DNA of 64,000 bases from Lutjanus erythropterus (Eukaryota > Chordata > Actinopteri > Lutjaniformes > Lutjanidae). A model generated the notes under the pieces. That model had not been told where the DNA came from, ran no database searches, and saw only the letters and a program-made list of their open reading frames with translations. The position numbers were made by a program, and so were the translations under genes. The stretch covers positions 7,297,682-7,361,681 of the forward strand of contig CM034604.1 of NCBI GenBank assembly GCA_020091685.1. The letters are read 5' to 3'. Positions 42,556 through 53,742 of this stretch are shown piece by piece; the stretch's first letter is position 1, and each line of letters begins with the position of its first letter.

Positions 42556-44765
42556 CTCATGACTTGAGGTGGTGAAATGTTTGAGATGGTAACCATCACT
42601 GTGAGTTATATCTCTTTCATCCATGTTACACATAAAAATTGCAACTGTACTATATATGGAAGTATTTGCATGTACACTCAGTGCTGCACAAATAGAGTGC
42701 ATTTATAAACACTTTGTCTGGTAATCACAATGTGAATGTGTCAAAGTAAATGCAGACACACATATCTCATTTTTGCCTTATTTTCTGTATGCATTCAGTT
42801 ATAGATGCATCATAATGAATGCAGGAGTACAGCTCTGAATTTTTGTCTCTGTGAAGAAAAGCTTTCAGAATGAATGTTGAAATGATTTTCTCTCACAATA
42901 GTTTTCATTTAATGTCTTCAACATTTGTTTTGGCTGCAGGTGGACACAGAATTAAGAAATAGATGGAAGTTTAATCAGTGTGAATAATCAGCTCAGATCA
43001 AATAAAACAGTATAATCAATAGACCTTGTTCATTTACAGTAAAAATCATTTTGGCAGTAAGTTGCATTGTCCACAACATTATGAAGACTCACACAAGAAA
43101 GGTAACCTTTTTATCTTATGGTCCAAAAACAGCAAGAGTGAAAAATGTGGGTTACTTTTGTCTCTGTCTTTCCCTGTTCAGTGTCTTTAGATAACACATT
43201 TATGAATATATACTTAAGCATCCACTACAGTACAACCACTTTTATGCAAGTTAATAAATTCTTATTTTCTGCTTTGACACTTATGAATGCTGTGAATCCA
43301 AGACTAAACAGAAAATGTCCACTTTCATGGCCTTTGATAACCATGGCCATTTATATTTGTCCACACTGCTATTTGTGTCTTTTAACATCATTGAGTCATG
43401 AAGTGGACACTTGGCTTGCCATTGGGAGACAATTTGATTTGAATTCCTAAAACAGCACAGGCAGTTTTTTTTTTTTTTTGTTTGTGTGAGTGTCGTGTCT
43501 GTGTGTGTGTTTTATTTCCAGCATATGCACTTTGCAGTCTTCAGCTGTCACACACACCTACCCGTTCTCTGTACATAATTTCTGTAATATTTAGCTGTAA
43601 GTATATTTGCAGCTGGATTTAGGACCATTATGTCTTCTGGTTATGTGTGAGATGAAGAGAAATTAAATACTCAGACACAATATCTGTCTTTGTCTCTCAT
43701 TCCAAAGAATTATTTATTACTGAAACAGAACACTCCATATTGCGTCTGGAGAAGAAGCACATGAGACTGAAGAAGAAATTGCTTATATGGCAGTTTATAC
43801 TTGAACATTTGAATATGACTCATTTGTTATAAAGGTGCATTTAGCAACAAAGTCCAGAGACACAAAGTCTACAGCACAGCTGGTCTCAGTCTCTCTGAGA
43901 ATCTCTTAACATAACTGTCTTCCTATTATCTCTACTTCTCTCCACTGTGTGGAACAAGGTCACCTCTTCTCCCGACCTTTACATGTTCACTGTCAGACAG
44001 CAACAGTTGACATGCAGTTAATACACTTGTACAAATTGAATCTTTTACACAGAAGGTCCAATTCTCACTGACAGACAGAAAAGGCATGACTCATTTCCAG
44101 GATATTATCTATGCCACTGGCTCTGGTGTGTAATTTGGCCTGTGTAATTTTAATTTATGTAGTTTGGATGGTCAAATTCAATGTTCAATCCATTCATCTA
44201 TGCTTTCTTTTACAGTTGGTTTCAGTAATCATCACTAGTTTGTCTGACCTTAAGCTTTCTACACAGCTCTGTATAAAATTAGCCACTGTACTATGTATAA
44301 AGTATCTGTATGTGCAACTCAGTACACAGATAGCAGTACACATAGTAAACAGTACATACAATAATCTCAATGTAAATGACTATCAATAATCACAGGATCC
44401 ACATATCTCAAAGTTTTCCTCATTTCTTACTGTGTATTCAGTCATAGATGCTGCGTAATGAGCGCCCAGGAGTACAGCTTTGAAGTTTCTGAATAAAACT
44501 TGAGGTATTGAATGCTGATCTTTTGGTTTTAGAGTAGTTTTCAGTCAGTGTCTTCATCAGTTGTTGTGACTTCAAATGAAACCAAAAGAAATAGAATACG
44601 GTTTGATCACTGACCAGAATAACTAAAAAGTCCTTCATCTGCTGTAACATTTAAATCAGTTGACAACAAGTGGCATGTCCCCACAATATTGTGTAAATTT
44701 TAATGATGAGAGACAATTTTTAGTTTTTCACAGTACCAATCATAGCTCAAAGTAAGAATGGTGAT
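42556..44765. other. 3' flank of TAAR F
   Basis: No gene. It is collinear with the E flank to about 44765, including an interrupted GT tract near 43480-43510 and the distal block near 43860-44000. Confidence 0.65.
44158..44225 (+). pseudogene. TAAR TM7 relic (F unit)
   Basis: The same relic as 36050-36120: TTTGGATGGTCAAATTCAAT and the following FNPFIYAFFY-type codons, then 3' flank. Confidence 0.7.
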
Positions 44766-46280
44766 TTATGGAGCTATATTGGGGTCAAAAGTTTTGTACT
44801 TGAAAAAATAAAATTTGAAACTGAAATTCAAGTTTTGATCTTGAATTTTTGAAAATATTAAGCGTATTCAAAATAAAAATAAGTGCACAAAAAAATTTTC
44901 CAGGTTAAGCCTCATTGATTCACTCTGGTAATTCTTTTGAATAAATTATTCATTTCATTTTCACTTTCATATGTTTTGATATTTGAGATCTTATTTTTTT
45001 CAGATTCAAATCTTATTTTTACAGTTTCAAAAAAAATTCAGTTTCAGATCTTTTATTTTCAGGTTCAGATCTCTTCTTTTTCAATTTCAGACTTCTGACC
45101 GGATTTCACAGTGGGGCGTGGCATCAACTGAGAGGGTGTGGAATCATGACAGACAGCAACAAAAGGCTGGGGACCTTCCCCTATCCACGATACCTTCCAG
45201 GAACATAGGAACTAAAGCAATTCAGCTCCAACTTGCTTCATGTAGGCTAAAGGAGTGATTGGCAGTGAAAAAGCCTTGATGTCAGTGACAAACTTCCATT
45301 TACGACAGCAGGGAATAAATCTATTTTAATTTTCTCTGTAAGTCTAAAGCTGCTAATATGTCACTTTATATACGTTTTATATTCTTTAATACATTGGTAG
45401 GTTTATCCAAACATCGCCTTTTTTGAAATTTAATCCGATGTTTTGGAGATGTGAGATGTGAAAGCTGTTTTAGACCTGAGGACCAACTGCAGAGCTGGGA
45501 TAAGTGTGCCAGATTATTGCACTTCAACAGACACGCTAATGCTTTCCCACGTAACATGAGCATGGCGCAGTGTCTGCTGTAATAGTGGCGATCGGCTCTG
45601 AGCCCCACCTGCTGGAGCAACACACAGGTAATGTTCAAATGAAGGTCGGTTTGTGACAACATGCAATGTGCTGAAAAAACCTGCAGCAGCCTGCGATGGA
45701 AAATGTTGAAACGTCTAAATTGGGAAAAAAAAAAAGCACTGCAGCGCCACGTGGCGTCATGAGGGCTGGTCTGGTGAAATCCCACGGGCTGAAAATGAGT
45801 CACCCGACCCTGGGGAAAGCAATGCAGTATCTTGAACTCAACAAGGCCATCCCAGGCACAGACTGTGGCTGTATGTTCCCTCTCAAGAGCTTATTTGCAT
45901 TGCTCACACTAAATCTTCCTCTATGCTGACTGCAGGGTCTCCAGTGCTGAGTTTTGTAAACTGGACAAGAAATTCTACTTAAAATACTGTATATTGTACC
46001 CCTTTTCTGAGGAAAACATAGATTCTATGGATAACTCATCACTTAAATTGGGAAAGGAACATATGTTTAATATAACTGCAATCGAAGGAATCTGAAAAAT
46101 GGAATCTGGCATGTAAAATTATTTTGTTTTCCAGAACCTAACCAAGTAGTTTGTTGCTAAAGCGTGATATTGACAGTGTGTTTTTGACTATAGATCTTAT
46201 CTCACAAAGTTAATGGAAGAACTGGGAAACACAAACTGGACTTTGTGTATAGATAGAATTATAGCATGATCTACCAGATT
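44766..46280. other. Unidentified insertion between TAAR units F and G
   Basis: E/F flank homology ends at about 44765 and G-unit homology starts at about 46280. The interval has an AT-rich repeat at its left end (44780-45105) and a 145-codon minus frame (45803-45366) with no recognisable domain. It is probably a DNA element, but no terminal repeats or target duplication could be fixed. Confidence 0.45.
44780..45105. repeat. Imperfect TTTCAGATT-type AT-rich tandem repeat
   Basis: Recurring TTTCAGATTCAAATCTTATT- and TTGAAACTGAAATTCAAG-like words of about 20-25 bp, on both strands, with irregular spacing. Confidence 0.6.
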
Positions 46281-46434
46281 TAAGAAACAAGGTTGGAGTT
46301 GCATTATGGTGATGCCAACACTTTTAAGTAGCTAAAAGTTTGTGTTCTCATTTTAACTGGTCTCTTATGAGTTCTCCAGGTTTATGGCAGTGTAATATAA
46401 ATTTGTACTCCACAGAGAACCCTTTGAAAAGCTC

Positions 46435-46592
46435 CATGACCATGATATGCTAATGAGCACAAAACAACTCTGATCTAATATAGTGCTCACTTTGACACAG
46501 CAGAGCTCCCATCAGTACAGATGCACAAACCAAACAGACACAGTGTAGAAACACAGATCACTAACATTAACTGAAAATGTCTCTCTACAGAA
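46435..46592 (+). promoter_or_regulatory. Conserved TAAR upstream block, copy G
   Basis: ATGATATGCTAATGAG at 46442-46457, TAATATAGTGCTCAC for the TATA-like segment, GAGCTCCCATCAGTACAG near 46503, and TCTCTCTACAG ending 46590. Confidence 0.63.
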
Positions 46593-46670
46593 ACTGGTTA
46601 CCATCATTTTTTTTTTTAATTGTATTCATGTTGTTGCAAATGTTATCTCACTACATCTGATCATTAATTC

Positions 46671-47556
46671 ATGGAATTTGACTTTTTGTCAACAGCTCTG
46701 ATGGATGATTTTTGAGATAAATCTCTGTTTTTGCAGGATCACCTGATGCACCAGCAATCACCACCACCACAGTGCTATTATATATTTCTATCTGTTCTGT
46801 ATCATCTATTATAATATGTGGAACCTTCTTGTAATAACCTCCATCATTTACTTCAAACAGCTCCACACTCCTACAAACTTCCTCATCCTCTCTCTTGCTG
46901 TAGCTGACCTACTTGTTGGGTTTTACTTTTGCCTTTTAGTGTGATACCAGTTGATAAGCTCTTGTTGAGTACAAATTGAACTTGATCTCTATCTGTGCTC
47001 ATCTTCTATTTGGAACTTGTGCTTTATTTCTGTTGACAGATATTATGCTGTGTGTCAGCCTCTGAGGTACAGAACTAAAATAAATGTCCGTGTTATTCTG
47101 ATCATGATCCTGCTGAGCTGGACTTTATCTATTCTTCCAACTCAATTAGAGTTTACAAGATATATTTTGGTTTTATCCTCCAGCTGTCATAATGTCTCTC
47201 ATCTACCTAAAGATTTTGACAGTGGCACAGAGACAGGCACGCAGCATCCAGAACACAACCTGTCAGAGCACAAAGTCTGAAAGTAAGATGGAGAGAAAGG
47301 CCACCAAAACTCTGGCTATTGTGATGGGAGTTTTTCTGATCTGTTGGACTCCTTTCTTTCTTTGTTGGACCTTAGTCATTTCCTTCATTACAAAATACCA
47401 ATTGTATGAATTCCATATTTAAGTGGCTTGGATGGTCAAATTCAATGCTCAATCCATTCATCTATGGTTTCTTTTACAGCTGGTTCGATCAGCTTTCAGA
47501 ATGATCATTTCTGGAAAATATTTCAAGGTGATTTTACTCATTCTAAGCTCTCTTGA
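46671..47556 (+). pseudogene. TAAR G, frameshifted receptor pseudogene
   Basis: The start ATG (46671) is kept but the N-terminal frame meets stops within about 25 codons (GATTTTTGAGATAAATC). The TM1 and TM2 codons are recognisable. A base is missing near 46919 (GTTGGGTTTTAC for GTTGGGGTTTTAC), and ECL1 is changed. The frame 47017-47280 has [14 protein letters not shown] and TM4. TM5 begins in another frame (47192-47422), which runs through ICL3 and TM6 ([12 protein letters not shown]). TM7 is in a third frame, and AGCTGGTTCGATCAGC lacks one T. The HSKLS-type end and TGA remain. Confidence 0.86.
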
Positions 47557-49150
47557 CTATGACTTGGAGATATTCATCACTTATTTTCCTCTGAAAAAAC
47601 TCTTTCTACCAGACATAAACATGTCCACTGTACTATGCATAAAGTATCTGTATGTACAGCTCAGTGCACAGACAGCAGTACATAGTAAATAGTACATACA
47701 ATAATCTGAATCTTAATGTCTGTAAAAAAACACAGGATCCCCTTATTGTTTTCCTTATTTCTTATGACATGTATTCAGTCATAGATGCTGCATAACTTCA
47801 GCATTTGTTTTTGAAAAAACAAAGTATTTCTTGCATATGAAATTTTGTAGATTATAATGAAGAAGGATAACTTCCACTTTTCCTGCCACAAAAAGAATTA
47901 ATGAATAGTGGAGTTCTTGTTTGTGAGTTCAGACAAATTTATAGATGTAGACTTTAACATAATTTAAAGTAGAATAACTGTTTTGTTCAAGTTTAACTCT
48001 CAGGAAGATGCTGAGAATCATCAACTTAGCAGAGAAATTGTCCACTTTTGTGGCTCATGATGACCATGGCAATTTACTGTGTGTTTTTCACACTGTAGTT
48101 TGTGTCTTAGGTGACTCTGACCAAGCAAAATGGAAATCAATTGATTGACACTTTTTTTTCTCAGGAAGGAGGGACAGATATGCCAATTTAGTTTGATGGT
48201 CTAAATTAATTAGTAACAGAGAGAAGGCTGATGTGCATGATGATCTTTCAGGCTGTGAAAAGTGTAATTATCAGCTGAAGAGGAGCAAAAGTTTCACAGA
48301 AATGAGGATAATTCTGATTCCATAAATTTATATTAGATAAAGAACTTAAATGTGCTGCTCTTTCTGTTCCTGGCAGGATGGAAGAGGTTCAGATTATGTT
48401 TCATATTGTAACCTGTAAAAAATGCACAGCGAAAATGTAATTGCTCATTTTAAAAGCTCTGAAATATCTGATTTGTGTGTAAATCCTTGCACCAAGTGAA
48501 TTTAGTTGTTTATTCATTAACTGGCCCCTGGACTCCTGTCATTTTGCAAAAGTGGCTCCTGGATAAAGCAAGTACAGTAACCCTGTTATAGAGCTTCCTG
48601 TAGCAATAAAAAAGCTTAAAGCTCATACTGACTCCACACACTAACACATTCACTGTACATCATTCCTCTAGCAATCAGTATGTGGTGTCATTATTAAGCA
48701 CAAATTAATTCAGATGGATGTGACATGTAAACACAAGATGAACTGAAATAATAAGGGCCCCTCTACAAGATGGTGTAACAAGTGCATCTAGTCAGGGTGA
48801 AGTAAAGAGCATTTTAATACTCAGACACAATATCTGTCTTCCAGAGGATGATTTATTGCATGGAAACAAATACCTCCATGTACGTCTGGGAAAGAAGCAC
48901 ATGAGACTGACGAGAAATTGTTCACACTGCAGTTTATACTTGAACATTTGAATATCACTCTGTTACAAACAGCTGCACGTTTAGCAACAAGTTCAGAGCA
49001 CAGACTACAGCACAGCTGGTCTCCAGTCTCTCTGGGGTTCTTATAACATAACTGTCTTCTACTATCTGTACTTGATCTGTAACACTTGATGTGAGCAAGG
49101 CCTCACTCTTCTCCCCCTCTTCACCTTTACATGTTCCCAGACCTTTCATG
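47557..49150. other. 3' flank of TAAR G
   Basis: No gene. It shares several stretches with the other flanks: 47620-47710, about 48100-48800 (matching 18500-19700 in inverted orientation, and 55000-55760), and the distal block at 48985-49145. Confidence 0.65.
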
Positions 49151-49479
49151 GAAACAGGCCCCAGTAATTTCAGGTAATTATTGTGTCATCTCCACATGGA
49201 GATAATGATGATCAATTATCAACAGTGATTGTGGAACATGATAATATGAGATTGAAAACATTTGGATATATTGAGTATAACTTACAAGATAAGGAAAATG
49301 GTTGTTCCAGAAAATATTTTTTTCCAATAATACCAACAACACCTGCAGCTACTACACTGATGAACATTTTAATATGAAGGTAAAGACAGATCAAACATGA
49401 CCAATCATCCTTTTCAGCTGCATAAAGTATAGAACTAAAAAGGCAGAAAAGAAATATAAATCATATAGTAAACTAATAT
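49151..49479. other. Unassigned, possibly 5' part of a LINE remnant
   Basis: A plus frame 49183-49377 is open but has no motif. It may belong to the LINE that follows. Confidence 0.35.
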
Positions 49480-50640
49480 TATGAGGTCATGTAATATTTT
49501 ATTATAGTATTCTTGCTTACATAAATATGTGAAATGTATTAAATAGCATTGTTAGAGACAGACCTATAAACAGTTACCCACATTATTTTATTGACGATGA
49601 CAAAAACGTAAATAATACAGAGGCAGTAGTTAATATTTTTAATAAATTATTTATTTGTGTGAGTGTTGGACTTAAATTAGCATAAAAAATTAAAGACCCA
49701 GAGTGAACTAATGATGATGATGACAGATATCCAAGTTCAATGTTTCTTAAAGCAGTAGATGAAAAGGAAATCATGGATGTTGTACACAAATACAAGAACA
49801 AGACCTCTACTGACAAAATGAAATCAATGTGACAATGTTTAAGAAAGTCATTAACGGGATTGCAAAACCACTAATGCACATCTGTAATTTAACCTCCCGA
49901 ACTGGTAGATTTCCAAGTTAAATGAAAATTATGAAAATGATACCACTATATAAAACTGGGGACAGACACCACATTACTAATTGCAGGCCTGGTTCTCTGC
50001 TTTCACAGATCTCCAAGATAATGGAAATACTCCTTGTTGACAGATGAGAAAACTTCATTGAAAAGCACAAATTACTGACTGACAGTCAGTTTGGATTTAG
50101 AGCGAACAGATCAACATCTCTTGCACAAATTGAATTAAATGAAGAAATTATGAATTGTATTGACAAAAGACCATATGCAATGGAAGAATTTATTGATATG
50201 AAAAGAACTTTTGATACCATTGATCACAACATCCTAATTGATAAATAAGAAGGATTCTGTATCAGGGCATTGGTGCTGAATTGGTGAAAACGTTATTTGA
50301 GAGACAGGCAGCAATTCGAGAAGATGGGTGAGCACACTGTATGTCAACATGTGTGAACATTACCAGTGGAGTCCCTCAGGGGTCAGTCAGGGTCAGTGTT
50401 GGTCCAAAAGTGGTCAATCTGTATAATAATGATATATGTAGAGCATTTCAAAAAAATCAAGTTTATCTTGTTTGTAGAGGACACATATTTTGTGTTTGGG
50501 TGGTAATTTACTGCATCAGAAATATAGAAAGAAAATAGGTAGACAGGTTGACAGAAATAAATTATTATTAAATTGGAATAAAACTAAGATTATATTGTAT
50601 GGAAGATGTAAAATTGGAACAAAAGTTCATATAAGGATAG
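49480..50640 (+). mobile_element. Degenerate jockey/CR1-L2-like LINE reverse transcriptase
   Basis: In changing frames the RT blocks appear in order: FLKAVDEKEIMDVVHKYKNK (about 49738-49800), a middle block (CRPGSLLSQISKIMEILL), QFGFRANRSTSLAQIELNEE (50087-50146), FIDMKRTFDTIDHNILIDK (50188-50246), then a NITSGVPQGSV block (50350-50390) and FILFVEDTYFVF where FADD is expected. Many stops and frameshifts indicate an old copy. It is not the same family as the LINE at 1729-5860. Confidence 0.75.
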
Positions 50641-52540
50641 GGTTAATATAGGGATAGCATATGAAAACAAATTTCTCAGTGTGATACTAATCCACAAAAA
50701 CATGTATATGTATGTACGTAAACATCAGATAGATAGCTAGATGTTTTCTAAGAGGGGTATACTGTATTATCCAACAAACTTTAAATTTATCAAAATAACT
50801 AAAATACACATATCTTGAGTTTTTTAAAGAGGGCAATTTAAGGTAAGTAGGCAAAACAGCTGAGGAACTTCTGCCACAATGTCACCTACTGAAGAAATCG
50901 TAACTTCAGTTTCTTTGTTTGTTTAGTTGGTTGGTTGGTTTTGTTTTCTTTTTTCTAAGTGAGTTAAACTGTTCTGTTGAGTACAGAACTACACTGAACT
51001 ATTACCCCTTCTATTACTTCTGAATCTAAGCAGTTTTTGTGCCTAAACTGAACCAGTGTCACAATTTCAAATCATTAATCACGTGTCAAAAAGCCATTTC
51101 ACAATGTTAATCGGGTGTTAAAAGAGGCCTCAGGCCACAGCTGATACAGTTCTTCAAGGGTACTCATGCTTGCATATCAGACACCAAGGGGCGGTGACAA
51201 AATCATCATTGTGATATTGTATTTTGACACACATAACACTGCCAGGTGAACACACCGAATGCTTTTATTAATAACAAATCGCCATGAAAAACCTCAAAAA
51301 CCTCTGATCATTTAAGCACTTAATGAAGCTCAGCGTAAGTTCAATCAGGAAGTTCACCTTCATCTTTACTATCCAATCAGATTTTGCCACAGTCGTGATA
51401 GCCAGTCAATTTGCTGCTGCCAAACTTTAAATCGCTTCTGTCTTTGCTCCATCATTTGTCATTCAGTCAGTCGCGCGACCCTCCTCCACCCCTCTCTCCT
51501 CCAGTCATTGGACCCAGGCAACCAGAAGATGTCTTCAAGTCCAGGCAGCAGGAGTCCAGAGCCACTCACCTCATCTGTCTCTGCTTTGCACCTCACCACC
51601 ACCACCACCAGTGTCTAGACCCCGGGGGTTCTCTTCACTACAGCTTCATCACCCTCATTTATATATGCGCATATTGTTTCACCTCAATGGGGTCTAACCG
51701 CCAAAGACTGTTCATGTTTCATATCTCATGCACGTGCCAATAAACCATTTTCTTTTACTCTTAGTCTCTCCTGATTGAAATAGGACTATTAACTGATCTT
51801 ACAACCTAATGGTGCCTACACTGCAGTTAGCAGGACTGTGCCATGATTTCAGTGGCTGCTGATCCCAGTTCATTTGCCAGCTCTCTTGACTCTGGCTCTG
51901 GTTATCTGGCAGGACGTTCCTCTGCCTTGGGCCTGAAAACCTTCTCCTCCCAGCAGCCTGAACCTCTTTTGCTAGCAGTTCAAACAAACACTCCCGCGAT
52001 TCCATGTAAGTGCAAATGCTTCATATGTGTGGTGACACACATGGTACAAGAGAAAAGGTCCATGTCGCTAACCCTGATACACTTCAGTCCCAAGCCTAAG
52101 GGCAAGGTGCAGGTGTTTTTTTTTTTGTTTTTTTTTCCTGCGACTACTGAGTACATGCAATACAATACAAACTTGAACAATTAAGACTCCTCTCATCCTC
52201 GTTCATCTCATCAATCACTAGGGGACAGCCCAGGTGTTAAGGTCTGCCAGGGTTGGACCTAGATACTGAGTGTATTTGTGTTCTTCATGACCAGGATTGG
52301 TGCAGTGTCAGCAGTAATGCTGGTGTTGCACTGGACTGTTGTGGTGAAGAGGCAACTGTGCACGAAAGTGAAGCTTCTGATTTAACAGTCGACCTCCTTT
52401 CAAACTGTCACCCATCATCATGAGCTTTAGTGACCAGAAAAATAAATTACAAATACAATTCTGCATGTAGACATTTGGCATCTTAACTATTGTTTAAGTT
52501 AATAATCTTTTGTAGTAAGGAAAAGTCAGGATATTTTGCC
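50641..52540. other. Spacer upstream of TAAR H, with an LTR-like segment
   Basis: No gene. About 51410-51760 is GC-richer, with CCACCACCACCACCAG and a late AATAAACC polyadenylation-like signal (51740), and could be a solo LTR or a promoter-bearing repeat. I could not fix its ends. Confidence 0.4.
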
Positions 52541-52629
52541 CTTTGTTGCTCTGACTTTTATGAGCTCTCAAAGTTTATGGAAGTGTGATATTAAATTGTA
52601 CCATGCTGAGAACCACTTTAAGATTCTCC

Positions 52630-52790
52630 CTTGACAATGATATGCTAATGAGACCAAGAAAATAACTCATCTCAATACACTGAGCAGTGGCACAGACCAA
52701 GGGCTCCCATCAGTACAAATGCACAAACAAAATCAGCATGGAATGAAACAAACAGTGCACTAAAATTAACTGAAACTCTTTCTCTACAGA
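52630..52790 (+). promoter_or_regulatory. Conserved TAAR upstream block, copy H
   Basis: ATGATATGCTAATGAG at 52637-52652, CTCAATACACTGAGCAG in place of the TATA-like segment, GGGCTCCCATCAGTACA near 52711, CTTTCTCTACAG ending about 52789, and the start codon at 52867. It belongs to an intact gene. Confidence 0.68.
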
Positions 52791-52866
52791 AAACTACACA
52801 CTATTAATGTTCTTGATTTCAGGCTTCTTATTGCAAATATTACTTCACTATTAATGATCATTATAC

Positions 52867-53742
52867 ATGGAAATTAACTTTTTTGTCAACAACTCTGACG
52901 ATGTTATTGGGAACAAAATTCTCTGTTTTGGGTCAGTCACTGCCACATACTTATCATATATTGTTATTGGTTCTTTATCATTTCTTATAATGTGTGGGAA
53001 CCTTCTTGTAATAACCTCCATCATTTACTTCAAACAGCTCCACACTCCTACAAACTTCCTCATCCTCTCTCTTGCTGTAGCTGACCTGGTTGTTGGGGTT
53101 TTACTTTTGCCTTTTGGGGTGATACCAGTTAGATTTAGAACTTGTTGGGAACTAGGTACTGTTGATCTCTATCTGTGCTCATGTTCTGTGTGGAACTTGT
53201 GCTTTATTTCTGTTGACAGATATTATGTTGTGTGTCAGCCTCTGAGGTACAGAACTAAAATAAACGTCCGTATTAGTGTGATCATGATCCTGGTGAGCTG
53301 GACTCTATCTGCCCTTGGGCAAATAATTAGGGGTTTACAAGATATCATTTGTTTTTACCTCCCAGCTATCATAATGTGTGCCATCTACCTAAAGATTTTG
53401 ATTGTGGCACAGAGACAGGCACGCAGCATCCAGAACACAACCTGTCAGAGCACAAAGTCTGAAAGTAAGATGGAGAGAAAGGCCACCAAAACTCTGGCTA
53501 TTGTGATGGGAGTTTTTCTGATCTGTTGGTCTCCTTTCTTTCTCGGTTGGACATCTGAGCACACCGTCAAATACAAAATGTCATTAACAGTGGTTTTGCC
53601 ATTAAAGTGGCTTGGATGGTTCAATTCAATGCTCAATCCATTCATCTATGGTTTCTTTTACAGCTGGTTTCGATCAGCTTTCAGAATGATCATTTCTGGG
53701 AAAATATTTCAAGGTGATTTTACTCATTCTAAGCTCTCTTGA
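52867..53742 (+). CDS. taar: Trace amine-associated receptor, intact (TAAR H), 291 aa
   Basis: A class A GPCR of the TAAR family, predicted to sit in the olfactory neuron membrane and couple amine binding to a G protein. Features: sequon N8-N9-S10, Cys20 in the N-terminal domain, TM1 about 28-50 (N45 = 1.50), D73 = 2.50, C93 = 3.25, D100 = 3.32, DRY 117-119, W145 = 4.50, P166 = 5.50, CWSP 220-223, and TM7 fingerprint NSMLNPFIYGFFYSWF 253-268. As in all copies here, W4.50 and P5.50 are only 21 residues apart, leaving a loop of about six residues (RGLQDI) instead of a full ECL2. The ATG is the first after the upstream block and aligns with the other copies. Trp6.48 is kept, unlike copy C. The ligand cannot be inferred beyond a likely amine. 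Confidence 0.92.
   Translation: MEINFFVNNSDDVIGNKILCFGSVTATYLSYIVIGSLSFLIMCGNLLVITSIIYFKQLHTPTNFLILSLAVADLVVGVLLLPFGVIPVRFRTCWELGTVDLYLCSCSVWNLCFISVDRYYVVCQPLRYRTKINVRISVIMILVSWTLSALGQIIRGLQDIICFYLPAIIMCAIYLKILIVAQRQARSIQNTTCQSTKSESKMERKATKTLAIVMGVFLICWSPFFLGWTSEHTVKYKMSLTVVLPLKWLGWFNSMLNPFIYGFFYSWFRSAFRMIISGKIFQGDFTHSKLS

Noticed and set aside
45366..45803. 145-codon minus-strand frame
   Set aside because: No domain, no homologous frame elsewhere in the window, Cys/His/Leu-rich composition typical of chance frames. Kept only as part of an unidentified insertion.
51411..52184. Frames upstream of TAAR H (51411-51743, 51843-52184)
   Set aside because: No domain; one crosses a CCACCA repeat and LTR-like sequence, the other ends in a long T-run.
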